Assembly (NCBI RefSeq): GCF_013409595.1
Contig: NZ_JACCBD010000001.1
Location: 3,410,001 to 3,474,000 of the forward strand
From: Leucobacter aridicollis
GTDB taxonomy: Bacteria; Actinomycetota; Actinomycetes; Actinomycetales; Microbacteriaceae
DNA length: 64,000 nucleotides
Direction of reading: 5' to 3'
Part shown: positions 15,952 through 24,777 of the stretch, in pieces
Layout of the letters: each line of letters starts with the position of its first letter
Position numbering within the stretch: the first letter of the stretch is position 1
Made by a program: the position numbers and the translations under genes
The notes under the pieces: generated by a model
What the model was told of the DNA's origin: nothing
The model's database searches: none
What the model saw: the letters and a program-made list of their open reading frames with translations, nothing else

Positions 15952-16017
15952 GCGATATGCCAGAACTCGTTCTCGCGCGCGGGCAGCGCGCCGCCCGACC
16001 AGGCGTAGGCTAAGACA

Positions 16018-16776
16018 ATGGCAGCCATCCGTTTCGTCGCTATTGGAGACAGCTTTACCGAGGGAGTCGGCGACGAGCAGCCCGACGGCAGCGTGCGCGG
16101 CTGGGCCGACCTCGTCGCGCAGGGACTCGCCGACGCGACCGGCGAGCCCATCGAGTACGCCAACCTCGCGATCCGCGGCAGGCTCCTAGCCCCCATCCTC
16201 GCCGAACAGCTCGAACCGGCGATCGCGCTCGGCCCGACGATCCTGAGCTTCAACGGCGGCGGCAACGACATGCTCCGCCCAGGCACTGACATGGCGTCGA
16301 TCATCGCGGCGACCGAGGGCGCCCTCACCCGCATCCAGCAGGCCGGCATCGAGCCGCTGCTGCTCGCGGGCGCGAACCCGACCGGCGGGCTCCCCTCGGG
16401 CGGCAGCGTGAGCAGGAAGGGCAGCGAGCTGACCCGCGCGGCCGGTGACGTTGCACACCGGCTCGGCGTCCGGTTCTCCAACAACTGGGACGACGCAGAG
16501 CTCGCCGGCAGCCAGTACTGGTCCATTGACCGCCTCCACCTCGCGCCAGTCGGCCACCACCGCGTCGCCGCGAATGTGCTCAGCGCCCTCGGCCACGCGG
16601 CCCCCGCCGACTGGGTCACCACCGCCCCACCGAGGGCGGCACCCACCGCGCGAGATCAGCTGCGCTACACCCGCGAGCACGTGCTGCCGTGGATCGGGCG
16701 CCGGCTGACCGGACGGTCGAGTGGCGACGGTCGGACGGCGAAGTATCCCGAATTCGTGACGATCACTCCGCGGTGA
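16018..16776 (+). CDS. SGNH/GDSL hydrolase
   Basis: This 252-residue esterase-type hydrolase has no signal peptide, so it is probably cytosolic. Block I is VAIGDSFTEGVGDEQPDG with the nucleophilic Ser. Block III is SFNGGGNDMLRPG, in which Asn replaces part of the canonical GxND oxyanion element context but GGND is intact. Block V is DRLHLAPVGHHRVA with catalytic Asp and His. The C-terminal 60 residues (RAAPTARDQLRYTREHVLPWIGRRL) recur in actinobacterial SGNH enzymes. The substrate is unknown; family members act on acetylated sugars, lipids or acyl-CoAs. It is divergent from the MerR regulator; a weak Shine-Dalgarno precedes ATG 16018. Confidence 0.88.
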   Translation: MAAIRFVAIGDSFTEGVGDEQPDGSVRGWADLVAQGLADATGEPIEYANLAIRGRLLAPILAEQLEPAIALGPTILSFNGGGNDMLRPGTDMASIIAATEGALTRIQQAGIEPLLLAGANPTGGLPSGGSVSRKGSELTRAAGDVAHRLGVRFSNNWDDAELAGSQYWSIDRLHLAPVGHHRVAANVLSALGHAAPADWVTTAPPRAAPTARDQLRYTREHVLPWIGRRLTGRSSGDGRTAKYPEFVTITPR

Positions 16777-16833
16777 CAGCGGTGCCCCGGACCCGCGCAG
16801 CGCGCAACCCGGGGCACCCGTCACCGATTGGTG

Positions 16834-18312
16834 CTACTGGCCGGAAGACAGCCAACGTCCGAGGGGCTTACGGGCGATGATGAGCACCGCCCCAAGGACC
16901 AGGCCGGTCGCGGACACGATCGAGAAGTACGCCGGCGACTCGATCGCGGCGAACAGCTGGCCAAGCAGACCCGAGAGCGACGAGCCGAGCGCGAGGGTCA
17001 GGAAGTTCAGGCCAACCATCTGGGACTTGAACGACTTCGGACCGATCTGGGTGGCGACCGACAGTCCGATCGGGCCAACAAACACCTCGGACGATCCTGC
17101 CATCGCCATGAACAGCAGAATGAGCGCGAGCGGGATAAAGGCGTCGCCGGTTGCCTGCGAGATGATGAGCAGGAACAGGTAGGCGCAGCCAATCTGCACC
17201 AGTCCGATGCCGAACTTGGTGACCGGCGACGGCTGGCGCGACCCCATGCTGTTCCAGAGCTTCGCGATGAGCGGCGTGATGAGCACGGCCGCGAGCGGAC
17301 TCACCGTCGTGATCCACGCAACGGGGAACGTCCAGTCGCCAATCTGCAGGTTGATCCGCTCGGTGATGAGAATCGAGATCGCGGTGAACTTCTGGAAGAG
17401 CAACCCGAAGTAGATTCCCGAGAACAGGAACAGTGGCAAGTAGGCGAGCACACGGCTGCGCTCATCTCGCGTCACGCTGCGTGACGTGCACATGGTAATG
17501 AAGTAGGCGGCCGCGGCGAGCAATGCGAGGATCGTCGTTGTGCTCGCGAGGTTTTCGGCTCGCAGCATCCCCGACCAGATTGCCCCGCCAAGCACCAACA
17601 GGCCGACCACGGCCGCGCCAGCAAACACCGGGTACTTGTTGCGCGGCAGGGGGTTGTTCACGACGGAGGCTCGCTCCGGGAGCTTCTTCCACGACACGAG
17701 ATACTGCACGAGGGCGCCAGCCATGCCCACGGCGGCGAGCCCAAAGCCCCAGTGGAAGCCGTACTCGTTCTGCACCCAGCCGGTCGTCAGCGGGCCGACA
17801 ACGGCACCGATGTTGATCGCCATGTAGAAGTAGGAGAAGCTGACGTCACGCTCCTGCTGCGGGCGCCCCTCGACGAGGAACCCAACGATCGAGGTGATGT
17901 TGGTCTTGAGCGCGCCGGTGCCGATGACGATGAGCACGAGCCCGATCCCGAGTCCGCCGAGGCCCTGGGCGAAGGCGAGCACGATGTGGCCGGCCATGAT
18001 GACGATGGCGCCGAAGAGCACCATGAGCTTGGGCGCAACGAGGCGGTCACCAAACCAGGCTCCAATCACCTGCGCAAGGTAGACGGCGCCGCCGTAGGCC
18101 CCGACGATGCCAGCCGCTGCCGCCGGGGCGACCTCGAGCCCGCCGTCTGCGAGGGAATAGAGCAGGTAGAAGGACAGAATTCCCTGTAGCCCGTAGAAGG
18201 AATAGCGCTCCCACAGCTCGGTGAAGGCCATGCTCCAGACGCCGCGTGGCAGCTTCGCCTTGCGTGGGGGCGGCACGCTGTCCGCCCGGGGTGTCGTAAT
18301 CGAGTGGGTCAT
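16834..18312 (-). CDS. POT family proton-dependent peptide transporter
   Basis: This 492-residue major-facilitator protein is of the PTR2/DtpT kind, importing di- and tripeptides with protons. The signature ELWERYSFYGLQGILSFYL, a form of ExxERFxYYG, is at the end of helix 1. FSYFYMAINIGAVVGPL in helix 5 is the family's second signature. About 14 hydrophobic segments are present. ATG 18312 overlaps the stop of the FAD oxidoreductase (ATGA), so a 25-codon extension is rejected. The coupling to an amine-oxidase-like enzyme suggests that an imported peptide-like or gamma-glutamyl compound is oxidised; this is inference. Confidence 0.88.
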   Translation of the reverse strand: MTHSITTPRADSVPPPRKAKLPRGVWSMAFTELWERYSFYGLQGILSFYLLYSLADGGLEVAPAAAAGIVGAYGGAVYLAQVIGAWFGDRLVAPKLMVLFGAIVIMAGHIVLAFAQGLGGLGIGLVLIVIGTGALKTNITSIVGFLVEGRPQQERDVSFSYFYMAINIGAVVGPLTTGWVQNEYGFHWGFGLAAVGMAGALVQYLVSWKKLPERASVVNNPLPRNKYPVFAGAAVVGLLVLGGAIWSGMLRAENLASTTTILALLAAAAYFITMCTSRSVTRDERSRVLAYLPLFLFSGIYFGLLFQKFTAISILITERINLQIGDWTFPVAWITTVSPLAAVLITPLIAKLWNSMGSRQPSPVTKFGIGLVQIGCAYLFLLIISQATGDAFIPLALILLFMAMAGSSEVFVGPIGLSVATQIGPKSFKSQMVGLNFLTLALGSSLSGLLGQLFAAIESPAYFSIVSATGLVLGAVLIIARKPLGRWLSSGQ

Positions 18313-19751
18313 TCGTGCAGCCCTGCCAATCGTGATCCAAATCGTGCAATGAGTGAGGTATTTTCGGAGTTTCGCGACTCCTCCCACGAGTCAGCCACGC
18401 CGAAGAGGCTGTACATCGCGTGGACGCCGACCCATCGGATCGGTTCGGGTTCCCAGGTGCCTGAGTTGTGGTCGTTCCAGGGCAGCTGCGTGAGCTGCGT
18501 GGTCTTCCCCTCGACCCTGTCCAGCAGCGTGCGGGCAGCGAGGTTCGTTGCGGTGACGCCGTGCCCCGCGTAGCCGCGCGCGTTTCCGATGCCCGTCGCC
18601 GGGTCGAAATAGATGCCCGCACACCAATCGCGCGTCACGCCGATAGCCCCGCGCCACGCGTGGTCGATCTCGATGTCCGCGCTGGGGAAGAAGAACTCGA
18701 GGCGATCCCTGAGCGTCTTGATCGTCCTCGCGTCGACGACTCCCTCGCCGGGGAGGCCCGAGGCGTACGCGTAGGGAGTGCCACGGCCACCGATCGCAAT
18801 TCGATTGTCCGCCGTTCGCTGAGCATAGACGAAGGTGTGCGCGCCGTCGTTCAGGCATTCGCGTCCATCCCACCCGATCCGCGTCCAGTCTGCGTCGCGG
18901 AGGGGCTTGGTGACGATCATGGAGGAGTTCACGGGAATCACCTCTCGGCGTCCGAAGCCGGGTCCGTCGCTCTCGACAGTTCCGGTGAACGCCTCAAGGC
19001 AGCTGAGGATGATCCGCCCGCGAACTACTCCGCGCGTTGTCGTGGCCGCGTGCGGATCGATCCGCACCACCTCAGCGTGCTCACGAATGGTGACGCCCTT
19101 GGCCTCGACAACGTCAGCGAGGCCGCGGGTGAGCTTCGCCGGGTCCACGCGCGCGGTATCCCGGTAGTACATCCCGCCCAGCGCCGGAACAATGCCGATG
19201 CGCTCCTTGAACGCGGCGGCGTCGAGCAGCTCGATCGACTCCGGCTCGTAGCCGTTCTCGAGGTTCGCGCGGTACGTGGCCTGCAGCCGCTTCAACGCAG
19301 CCGGGGTCGTGGCAGCCTGCAGTTGCCCGCCCCGGTGCTGGTCCGCGCTGATCCCCTCGCTGTCGAGGACGCGTAGCGTCTCGGTGATCGCCGCACTCAT
19401 CTCGTGCTGGAATGCGCGAACCGCCCCCTTCCCGTCGAGGCCGCGCTTGTTCGCTGCCTTGGCGTAGACCGCGCGATTGCCGGGAATGAGCGTCGATACC
19501 CATCCCCCGTTGCGGCCGGATCCGCCGTAGCCGACCTCGTGGGAGTCGAGCACGGTGATGCGCCACTCCGGGTGCGCCTGCGCCGCGTAGTAGGCGGTCC
19601 AGAGCCCCGTCATGCCGCCGCCAACGATGACAAGGTCCTGCTCTTCGTCAGGAAGCGCGCCGCGGCGTGACGGCGCCGCGGCGCGCGCCAGGCCGGCCGA
19701 TTCGGGAGCGCGCATCCAATGCGAGATCTCGCCGTTCGTGTAGTGAGTCAC
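18309..19751 (-). CDS. FAD-dependent amine/amino-acid oxidoreductase (DAO family)
   Basis: This 480-residue flavoprotein has the Rossmann motif VIVGGGMTGLWTAYYAA near residue 45, GGSGRNGGWVST soon after, and the C-terminal DAO segment GYAGHGVTATNLAARTL that closes the FAD site. This pattern matches the PuuB/OrdL gamma-glutamylputrescine or glycine oxidase-like branch. The enzyme would oxidise a C-N bond and reduce oxygen or another acceptor in the cytosol. GTG 19751 is preferred, with AAGGA ten bases upstream. It follows an XRE-cupin regulator gene and is translationally coupled to the POT transporter. The substrate is not determined by sequence. Confidence 0.85.
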   Translation of the reverse strand: MTHYTNGEISHWMRAPESAGLARAAAPSRRGALPDEEQDLVIVGGGMTGLWTAYYAAQAHPEWRITVLDSHEVGYGGSGRNGGWVSTLIPGNRAVYAKAANKRGLDGKGAVRAFQHEMSAAITETLRVLDSEGISADQHRGGQLQAATTPAALKRLQATYRANLENGYEPESIELLDAAAFKERIGIVPALGGMYYRDTARVDPAKLTRGLADVVEAKGVTIREHAEVVRIDPHAATTTRGVVRGRIILSCLEAFTGTVESDGPGFGRREVIPVNSSMIVTKPLRDADWTRIGWDGRECLNDGAHTFVYAQRTADNRIAIGGRGTPYAYASGLPGEGVVDARTIKTLRDRLEFFFPSADIEIDHAWRGAIGVTRDWCAGIYFDPATGIGNARGYAGHGVTATNLAARTLLDRVEGKTTQLTQLPWNDHNSGTWEPEPIRWVGVHAMYSLFGVADSWEESRNSENTSLIARFGSRLAGLHE

Positions 19752-19873
19752 CTTCGTGGTGTCCTTCCCAATAGTGGTGTGAGTGCGAAATGTGCATGGC
19801 AAAGCAGCGCGACGGCGCGGCGAACAGCGCCGACGCTCGTCGGCGGATCATTCAGTTATCGCAAGCGGCGGCG

Positions 19874-20482
19874 TCAGTAGGTCGGCGGCGCCATTGTCCA
19901 CAGCACCCGCGCTTGCGCCGTGCCGCTCGCCTCGACCACGCGATGCGGCTCGCTGCTGTTGTAGTGGAGTGAGTCGAGTTCGCCAAGCTCGTAGGTGTCA
20001 TCCCCGACGGTGACGATGACCTGACCTGAGATCACGACAAGGACCTCCTCGGAGGCGCCGTGCGTGTACTGCCCGTCGCCAGTCGACCCGCCGGGCTCGA
20101 ACAGCCCGATCAGCACCTCAAGGTGATCAAAGTGAGACGGGGTGAGCTTGAGCTTGGTCGCTCCGTTGCCAAACGCGAAACCCTGCGCGTCGCGGAAACG
20201 TTGCACCCGGCTGCTCGCTTCGGCCTCCGGCGCATCGAACAGGTCGCCAACGCTGAGCTTCAGCACCCCGCAGATGCTCTGGAGCGCACGCACACTCCCG
20301 TTGGAGTGGCCCCGCTCGATCTGCGAGATGAATCCCTGGGTGAGGCCGCTCCCCTCGGCAACGTCCTTGAGGGTGAGGCCGAGCGCGCGGCGACGCCGCT
20401 TCAGGCGTGCTCCGACGGTGGAGCCTCCGGGCGCCTCGGTGCGTGGCTCGGCAGCGAGTTCCACAGGGTCATTCATTGACAT
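19874..20482 (-). CDS. XRE-family regulator with C-terminal cupin (PuuR-like)
   Basis: This 202-residue regulator has an N-terminal HTH_3 domain (ARLKRRRRALGLTLKDVAEGSG, then TQGFISQIERGHSNGSV) and a C-terminal double-stranded beta-helix. The latter contains GASEEVLVVISGQVIVTVGDDTYELGELDSLHYNSSEPHRV, carrying the cupin His and Glu ligands. Members such as PuuR sense small ligands and repress amine- or amino-acid-use genes. It sits 122 bp upstream of the FAD oxidase, same strand, so it probably controls that cassette. An A+T-rich promoter with a TTTGTACAAA palindrome precedes it. Confidence 0.88.
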   Translation of the reverse strand: MSMNDPVELAAEPRTEAPGGSTVGARLKRRRRALGLTLKDVAEGSGLTQGFISQIERGHSNGSVRALQSICGVLKLSVGDLFDAPEAEASSRVQRFRDAQGFAFGNGATKLKLTPSHFDHLEVLIGLFEPGGSTGDGQYTHGASEEVLVVISGQVIVTVGDDTYELGELDSLHYNSSEPHRVVEASGTAQARVLWTMAPPTY

Positions 20483-20508
20483 GCTGCGAATCTAACACAG
20501 CTTTGATA

Positions 20509-20518
20509 TTTGTACAAA
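20509..20518. promoter_or_regulatory. TTTGTACAAA palindrome upstream of XRE-cupin gene
   Basis: This perfect 10-bp palindrome sits in the only strongly A+T-rich stretch of the area, about 27 bp upstream of the regulator's ATG. It is a candidate autoregulatory operator; its shortness keeps confidence low. Confidence 0.4.
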
Positions 20519-20547
20519 AAACTTTACTGAGGTGTGAGCGCCACGTC

Positions 20548-20949
20548 TTACCGCTCGGCGGCGGAACACTCCGGGCACAGCCCGAACAGATCGACAACGT
20601 GGCCGATCTCGGTGAAGCCGTGCTCGGCGCCGACGCGCCCCGCCCACTCTTCGACGACGGTCGCGGCGAGCTCCCGGGTCTCGCCGCACCGGCGGCACAC
20701 GAGGTGGTGGTGGTGCGTCGAGGTCTCGCAGGATCTGAACAGCGTCTCGCCCTCGGGCGACTGCAGCGAGTCGGCGTCGCCGACCTCCGCGAGGTGCGCG
20801 AGCGCGCGGTAGACGGTCGCGAGGCCGACCGTCGAGCCGCCCTCCTTGAGCCGCCTGTGGAGCTCTTGGGCGCTCACGAATCCGGGCGCATCAACGAGTT
20901 CAACGCGCACCGCCTCGCGCTGCCAGGTATTTCGCTTCGGCTGCATCAC
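20548..20949 (-). CDS. zur: Fur-family zinc uptake regulator Zur
   Basis: This 133-residue Fur-family repressor has an N-terminal winged helix (TVYRALAHLAEVGDAD), the metal-sensing HHHHLVCRRCGETRE segment, and a second Cys pair in LCPEC, forming the structural zinc site. Its short length, the HHHH cluster and its place at the end of a znuACBB operon identify it as Zur. With zinc bound it should repress the operon through the two 15-bp boxes upstream of znuA. The start is GTG 20949 (GTGA overlap with the permease stop) or the adjacent ATG 20946; either fits coupled translation. Confidence 0.9.
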   Translation of the reverse strand: MMQPKRNTWQREAVRVELVDAPGFVSAQELHRRLKEGGSTVGLATVYRALAHLAEVGDADSLQSPEGETLFRSCETSTHHHHLVCRRCGETRELAATVVEEWAGRVGAEHGFTEIGHVVDLFGLCPECSAAER

Positions 20950-21800
20950 TCACCTCCCGTGATCACTGCAGCTGGAGTCTTCCTCTCTACGGTATCGGAG
21001 ACCGGCTTCGGGCGTCGCCTGAACGTCGCCGACGCGCCGAGCGCGAGCACGTAGATCACGGTGGCCGCAAGGCCGATCGAGCCGCCGGCCGCGATATTCC
21101 ACTCGCGCGACGCCCACAGGCCGAGCAGCCCACTCGCGACGCCGAGCGTAGCCGCGATGGGCGGCACCCACGCGATCGTCGGGGCGAGCAGCCGCGCGGC
21201 CGCGGCGGGGGCGATCAGGATCGCGACACCAAGAATCGCGCCCACCGCCGGCATCGACACGACGACCGATGCCGCGATGATGCCAACGACGACAAACTCC
21301 ACGGGGCCAGAGCGGAAGCCCGCGGCCGTAAACCCGGCGGGGTCGAACGTGTGGAAGAGGATCCGCCTGCCGAACACGGCGAGCGCGACGATCGAGGCGA
21401 GCAGCACCGCCGCGGTCGCGGAAATGTCGCCGAAGGTCACGCTGAGCGGCGACCCAACGAGCAGGGCATCGACGGGCACCCCCAGGCCGGGGTTCGCGCT
21501 CGACAGCAGTGCACCGAGCGCGAACCCGAGCGCGAGCACGATCCCGCTCGACACCTGGCCACCCTGCCTCGGCACCCGAGACAGGGCGCCCATGAGAAGC
21601 ACGAGCAGCGCGGCGAACAGCGCCTGCCCGACGAGCAGGTTCCAGCCGGCAAGAGCGAAAATCACGCCCCCGGGAAATGTCGCATGACTCAGCGCGATCG
21701 CGAAGAACGAGCGCCCACGGAACACGATCAGGGTCCCAGCGATACCGGCGAGCAGGCCGAGCAGCACGAGTTCGAATGCCGCCAGAGCGAAGTAACTCAC
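20946..21800 (-). CDS. znuB: zinc ABC importer permease (second ZnuB-like subunit)
   Basis: This 284-residue ABC-3 family permease has about nine hydrophobic segments. It starts SYFALAAFELVLLGLLAGIAGTLIVFRGRSFFAIALSHATFPGGV, in which the SHA-x-FPG-like element is typical of ZnuB/TroC permeases. GTG 21800 overlaps the stop of the preceding permease (GTGA), so a 60-codon Arg-rich upstream frame is rejected. Two different permeases in one operon suggest a heterodimeric membrane channel. The last residues overlap the zur start. Zinc, rather than manganese, is inferred from zur and the His-rich binding protein. Confidence 0.87.
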   Translation of the reverse strand: MSYFALAAFELVLLGLLAGIAGTLIVFRGRSFFAIALSHATFPGGVIFALAGWNLLVGQALFAALLVLLMGALSRVPRQGGQVSSGIVLALGFALGALLSSANPGLGVPVDALLVGSPLSVTFGDISATAAVLLASIVALAVFGRRILFHTFDPAGFTAAGFRSGPVEFVVVGIIAASVVVSMPAVGAILGVAILIAPAAAARLLAPTIAWVPPIAATLGVASGLLGLWASREWNIAAGGSIGLAATVIYVLALGASATFRRRPKPVSDTVERKTPAAVITGGE

Positions 21801-22753
21801 GGGCACACCCCCGCGTTCACGTTCGGCATGACGGGCAGGGCCGCCGCCATTCGGCGTGCGCGCCCGCGCTTCGCGACGTGCACGAGCTGGGACACCGCGA
21901 CCGCCGCGCCGTAGAGGGCGACAAGCGCGAGCACGATGAGGGCGCCGGGCGACGCCGAAACCGAACCCCGCAGCGACCACTCAAACGAGCCCCAGAGCCC
22001 GCCGATCCCGGCGACGAGTGTCACGAGCGCCGCAGCGGGCGCGAGCAACGCGAGGCGACGGGTGAGCAGTCGCGCGACGGCGACCGGGACGACGAGGATC
22101 GCGACAACCATGAGCACCCCGAGCGCCTGCACGCCCGCGACGACGAGTAGTGCCACCGCGACGTTCAACGCGAGATCCGTGCGAAACGCGCTGAACCCTG
22201 CCGATTCGAAGCCTGCGGGGTCGAACGCGCGGTACAGCTGCGCGCGTCGCGTGACCACGACGATGCCGATCGCGATGACCGCCACGATCGCGATCTGCGC
22301 GAGCTGGGCCTCGGTGACCGTGAGGATCCGCCCGAACAATAGCTCCTGCAACTGCGAGACGTAGCCGTCTCCCCGAGACACAAGCACAATGCCGAGGCTG
22401 AACAGCCCGGTGAGCACCACCGCGATCCCGGCGTCGCGCGCGGCAACGCTCCCCGAGCTTCGGGCGCCAGCGCGGCCGAGGAACGTAAACAGCAGCGCGG
22501 CGACGAGGGCCGCGCCGACGGCGCCGGGAAGTAGCCCAGCGGTGCCGCCCGCGAGCGATCCGATCACCAGGCCGGGAAAGACCGCGTGCACGAGCCCGTC
22601 GCTCACGAATTCGAGCTCCCGGAAGTTGATGAACACTCCAACCACCGCAGCGGCGACCGCCAGCAGGGCGATCGCGATGAGCGCGCGCTGCATGAACGGC
22701 AGCGCGAAGATGCTCGCGAGCCCCGGCGCCGCCTGGGCAAGCCAGCCGGTCAC
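21797..22753 (-). CDS. znuB: zinc ABC importer permease (first ZnuB-like subunit)
   Basis: This 318-residue ABC-3 family permease has a long hydrophobic body. VFINFRELEFVSDGLVHAVFPGLVIG in helix 2-3 is the family's conserved segment, and FDPAGFESAGFSAF in a cytoplasmic loop is shared with the next permease (FDPAGFTAAGFRSG). This shows the two genes are diverged paralogues. The C-terminal tail is basic. The start is GTG 22753, overlapping the ATPase stop as GTGA. Confidence 0.87.
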   Translation of the reverse strand: MTGWLAQAAPGLASIFALPFMQRALIAIALLAVAAAVVGVFINFRELEFVSDGLVHAVFPGLVIGSLAGGTAGLLPGAVGAALVAALLFTFLGRAGARSSGSVAARDAGIAVVLTGLFSLGIVLVSRGDGYVSQLQELLFGRILTVTEAQLAQIAIVAVIAIGIVVVTRRAQLYRAFDPAGFESAGFSAFRTDLALNVAVALLVVAGVQALGVLMVVAILVVPVAVARLLTRRLALLAPAAALVTLVAGIGGLWGSFEWSLRGSVSASPGALIVLALVALYGAAVAVSQLVHVAKRGRARRMAAALPVMPNVNAGVCP

Positions 22754-23550
22754 GGCGCGTCGACCTCTCGCGTGGTCGTGACGGTGTGCTGGTCGAGCTC
22801 GACCGTGGAGTCGTGGAACGCGTGCTGCACCGCGTCGAGCGTCAGCGCGTCCTCGAGCGTGCCGAACGCCGCAGGGTGGCCGGGCTCTCCCGGCTCGTGT
22901 CCGCTCGCGAGCAGCAGCACGTGCGTGCAGGCTGCCTTCGCGATCTCGAGGTCGTGGGTGGACACGATAACCGTGCGACCCTCGTCGCGCTGGCGGGCCA
23001 CGAGGTCAAGCAGCATCTCTCGGTTTTCGCGGTCGAGCCCGTTGAACGGCTCGTCGAGCAGCAGCAGACGCGGGTTCGAGACGAGGGCGCGCGCGAGGAT
23101 CGCTCGCTGCTGCTGCCCGCCCGACAGCTCACCGAAAATGCGATTCGCGAACGCCTCGAGGCCCACGAGTCGAATCGCAGTCGCGATGGCGTCGCGCCCC
23201 GACTTGCCGATCCGCCCGAACGCACCGGCCTCGCGGTAGAGGCCCATACCCACCACGGTTCGAACCGTGACGGGCAGGCTGGTGTCGCGGGCGTCGGACT
23301 GCGGCAGGGTGCCAACGTTCCGGCGGGCTGCAGCAGGCGCCTCCCCGAGCACGCGCACGGCGCCACCGGTGAGGTCTGCGAGGCCGAGAATCCCGCGCAG
23401 CAGGGTGGACTTGCCCGAGCCGTTGGGGCCGATAAGCGCGACTGCGGCGCCAGTGGGCACGTCGAGCGTCAGGTTCTGTACCCGGGTCTCGCCGCCGTAG
23501 CCGAACGACGCTCCGTCGAGCGCAAGGGCTACTCGAGCAGTGTCTGTCAT
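22750..23550 (-). CDS. znuC: zinc ABC importer ATPase
   Basis: This 266-residue ATPase has Walker A GPNGSGKST, Q-loop in GTLPQSDARD, signature ELSGGQQQRA, Walker B LLLLDEPFNGLD and switch His in VSTHDLEIA. These match the ZnuC/ZurA branch of metal ABC ATPases. ATG 23550 overlaps the binding-protein stop (ATGA) and its stop overlaps the first permease, so four subunits are translated as a coupled series. The C-terminus includes HPAAFGTLEDALT, as in other actinobacterial metal ATPases. Confidence 0.9.
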   Translation of the reverse strand: MTDTARVALALDGASFGYGGETRVQNLTLDVPTGAAVALIGPNGSGKSTLLRGILGLADLTGGAVRVLGEAPAAARRNVGTLPQSDARDTSLPVTVRTVVGMGLYREAGAFGRIGKSGRDAIATAIRLVGLEAFANRIFGELSGGQQQRAILARALVSNPRLLLLDEPFNGLDRENREMLLDLVARQRDEGRTVIVSTHDLEIAKAACTHVLLLASGHEPGEPGHPAAFGTLEDALTLDAVQHAFHDSTVELDQHTVTTTREVDAP

Positions 23551-24734
23551 GAATGCTCCCCCAGGGCCTCCGGAACGGGGCCAGGCGTCGCGCCCCAGGC
23601 TTCGAGGATAACGCGGGTGTTGTGGACGGTTGCGTCGACGTAGGTCTCCGCGCCGCTGCCGGCGGCGCCGAGCGAGTCTGCATAGAGCGCGTCGCCGTCG
23701 ACGACGGTGATGCCCGTCTCGCGTGCGATCGTCTGCGCGAGCTTCGGGCTCATCGACGACTCCACGAAGATCGCCCGCACACCCCGGTCGCGGATCTTGG
23801 CGCTGAGGGCATCGAGCTCCGCGGCGCTGGGCTCGGCGTTGTCCTCGAAGCTCGGCATGATCGCACCGGCGTAGGCGATGTCGTAGTCGTGGAGGAAGTA
23901 GCGGAGCGAGTCGTGACCGCTGACGAGCACGCGATCCGCTGCGGGCACGGCCGCGAATTGCTCGCCCACCCAGGCGTCAAGCGCGGCGAGCTGTTCCTCG
24001 TAGGCCGCGGCGCGCGTCTCGTAGTCCGCGGCGTGGGCTGGGTCCGCCGCCGCCAGCCCACGCGCAACCTCGGCAGCCATTGCGCTCGCGTATCGTGGCG
24101 AGGTCCAGATGTGGGGGTTGAGGTCGCCGTGGTCGTGGCCCTCGTGGCCCGCTTCGTCGCCGCCGTGGTCGTGGTCGGCATGGTCCGATGCTTCGGCGTG
24201 GTCATGTTCCGCGTGGTCGTCGCTCTCGTGAGCGGCGTCCTCAGCCTCGGCAGTATGGTCATGATCTGCGTCGCCATGATCCGCGTGGTCATGACCGGAG
24301 TGGTCAGCGACTTCCCCCGTCTCCGCCTCGAGCTCGCCCTCGGCGGTGATCTCCTTCGCCTCGGCGAGGTCGATCCCGTCGGCGGCGGTCACCAGCTCGC
24401 CGTTGAAGCCGGAGGCCTCGATCGCAGAGTCAATGAACCCCTCGAGCTCCGCGCCGTTCACGATCAGCACGTCTGCCTGGCTGAGCGCGACAAGCTCCTT
24501 TGGCGACGGGTCGAAGTGATGGGCGGAGGCGCCCGGCTGGAGCAGGCTCGTCAGCGCGATGTCGTCGCCGCCGATGTGGCTGGCGAAGTCCGCGAGCTGC
24601 GTCGTGGTTGCGACGACGGCGAGGGTGTCGCTGTCCGCGCCCTCGGCCGCGGGGCTGCATGCGCTGAGCGCGAGGACTGCGGCGAGCGCCGGGACAACGA
24701 TCGCTCCGTGACGGGAGCGTGAGAGCTTGGACAT
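23547..24734 (-). CDS. znuA: zinc-binding lipoprotein of ABC importer, with His-rich loop
   Basis: This 395-residue cluster A-I metal receptor has a signal peptide with lipobox LSAC (Cys 26). Predicted zinc ligands are His in SAHHFDPSPKE (about 72-73), His 208 in LNPHIWTSP, His in VSGHDSLRYF and Asp in VDGDALYAD. Between strands 4 and 5 is a long acidic and histidine-rich loop, residues 145-202, with 16 His. This is the hallmark of zinc, not manganese, receptors, and could capture zinc or sense abundance. It is the first gene of the operon and follows two Zur-box-like palindromes. Confidence 0.92.
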   Translation of the reverse strand: MSKLSRSRHGAIVVPALAAVLALSACSPAAEGADSDTLAVVATTTQLADFASHIGGDDIALTSLLQPGASAHHFDPSPKELVALSQADVLIVNGAELEGFIDSAIEASGFNGELVTAADGIDLAEAKEITAEGELEAETGEVADHSGHDHADHGDADHDHTAEAEDAAHESDDHAEHDHAEASDHADHDHGGDEAGHEGHDHGDLNPHIWTSPRYASAMAAEVARGLAAADPAHAADYETRAAAYEEQLAALDAWVGEQFAAVPAADRVLVSGHDSLRYFLHDYDIAYAGAIMPSFEDNAEPSAAELDALSAKIRDRGVRAIFVESSMSPKLAQTIARETGITVVDGDALYADSLGAAGSGAETYVDATVHNTRVILEAWGATPGPVPEALGEHS

Positions 24735-24749
24735 GTAACACCTTCTAAA

Positions 24750-24764
24750 TGAGAACGAGTCTCA
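24750..24764. promoter_or_regulatory. Zur box 1 (proximal)
   Basis: TGAGAACGAGTCTCA has perfect 5-bp arms and lies 16 bp upstream of the znuA start. It resembles 15-bp Fur/Zur sites of the form TGAnAAnnnTTnTCA. Its location and near-copy at 24778 support binding by the Zur encoded at the operon's end. Confidence 0.7.
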
Positions 24765-24777
24765 GTCTACGCCCGAT

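Noticed and set aside
21801..21980. 60-codon Arg-rich N-terminus for the second zinc permease.
   Set aside because: It lies within the preceding permease gene and has no membrane-protein character; GTG 21800 fits the GTGA overlap.
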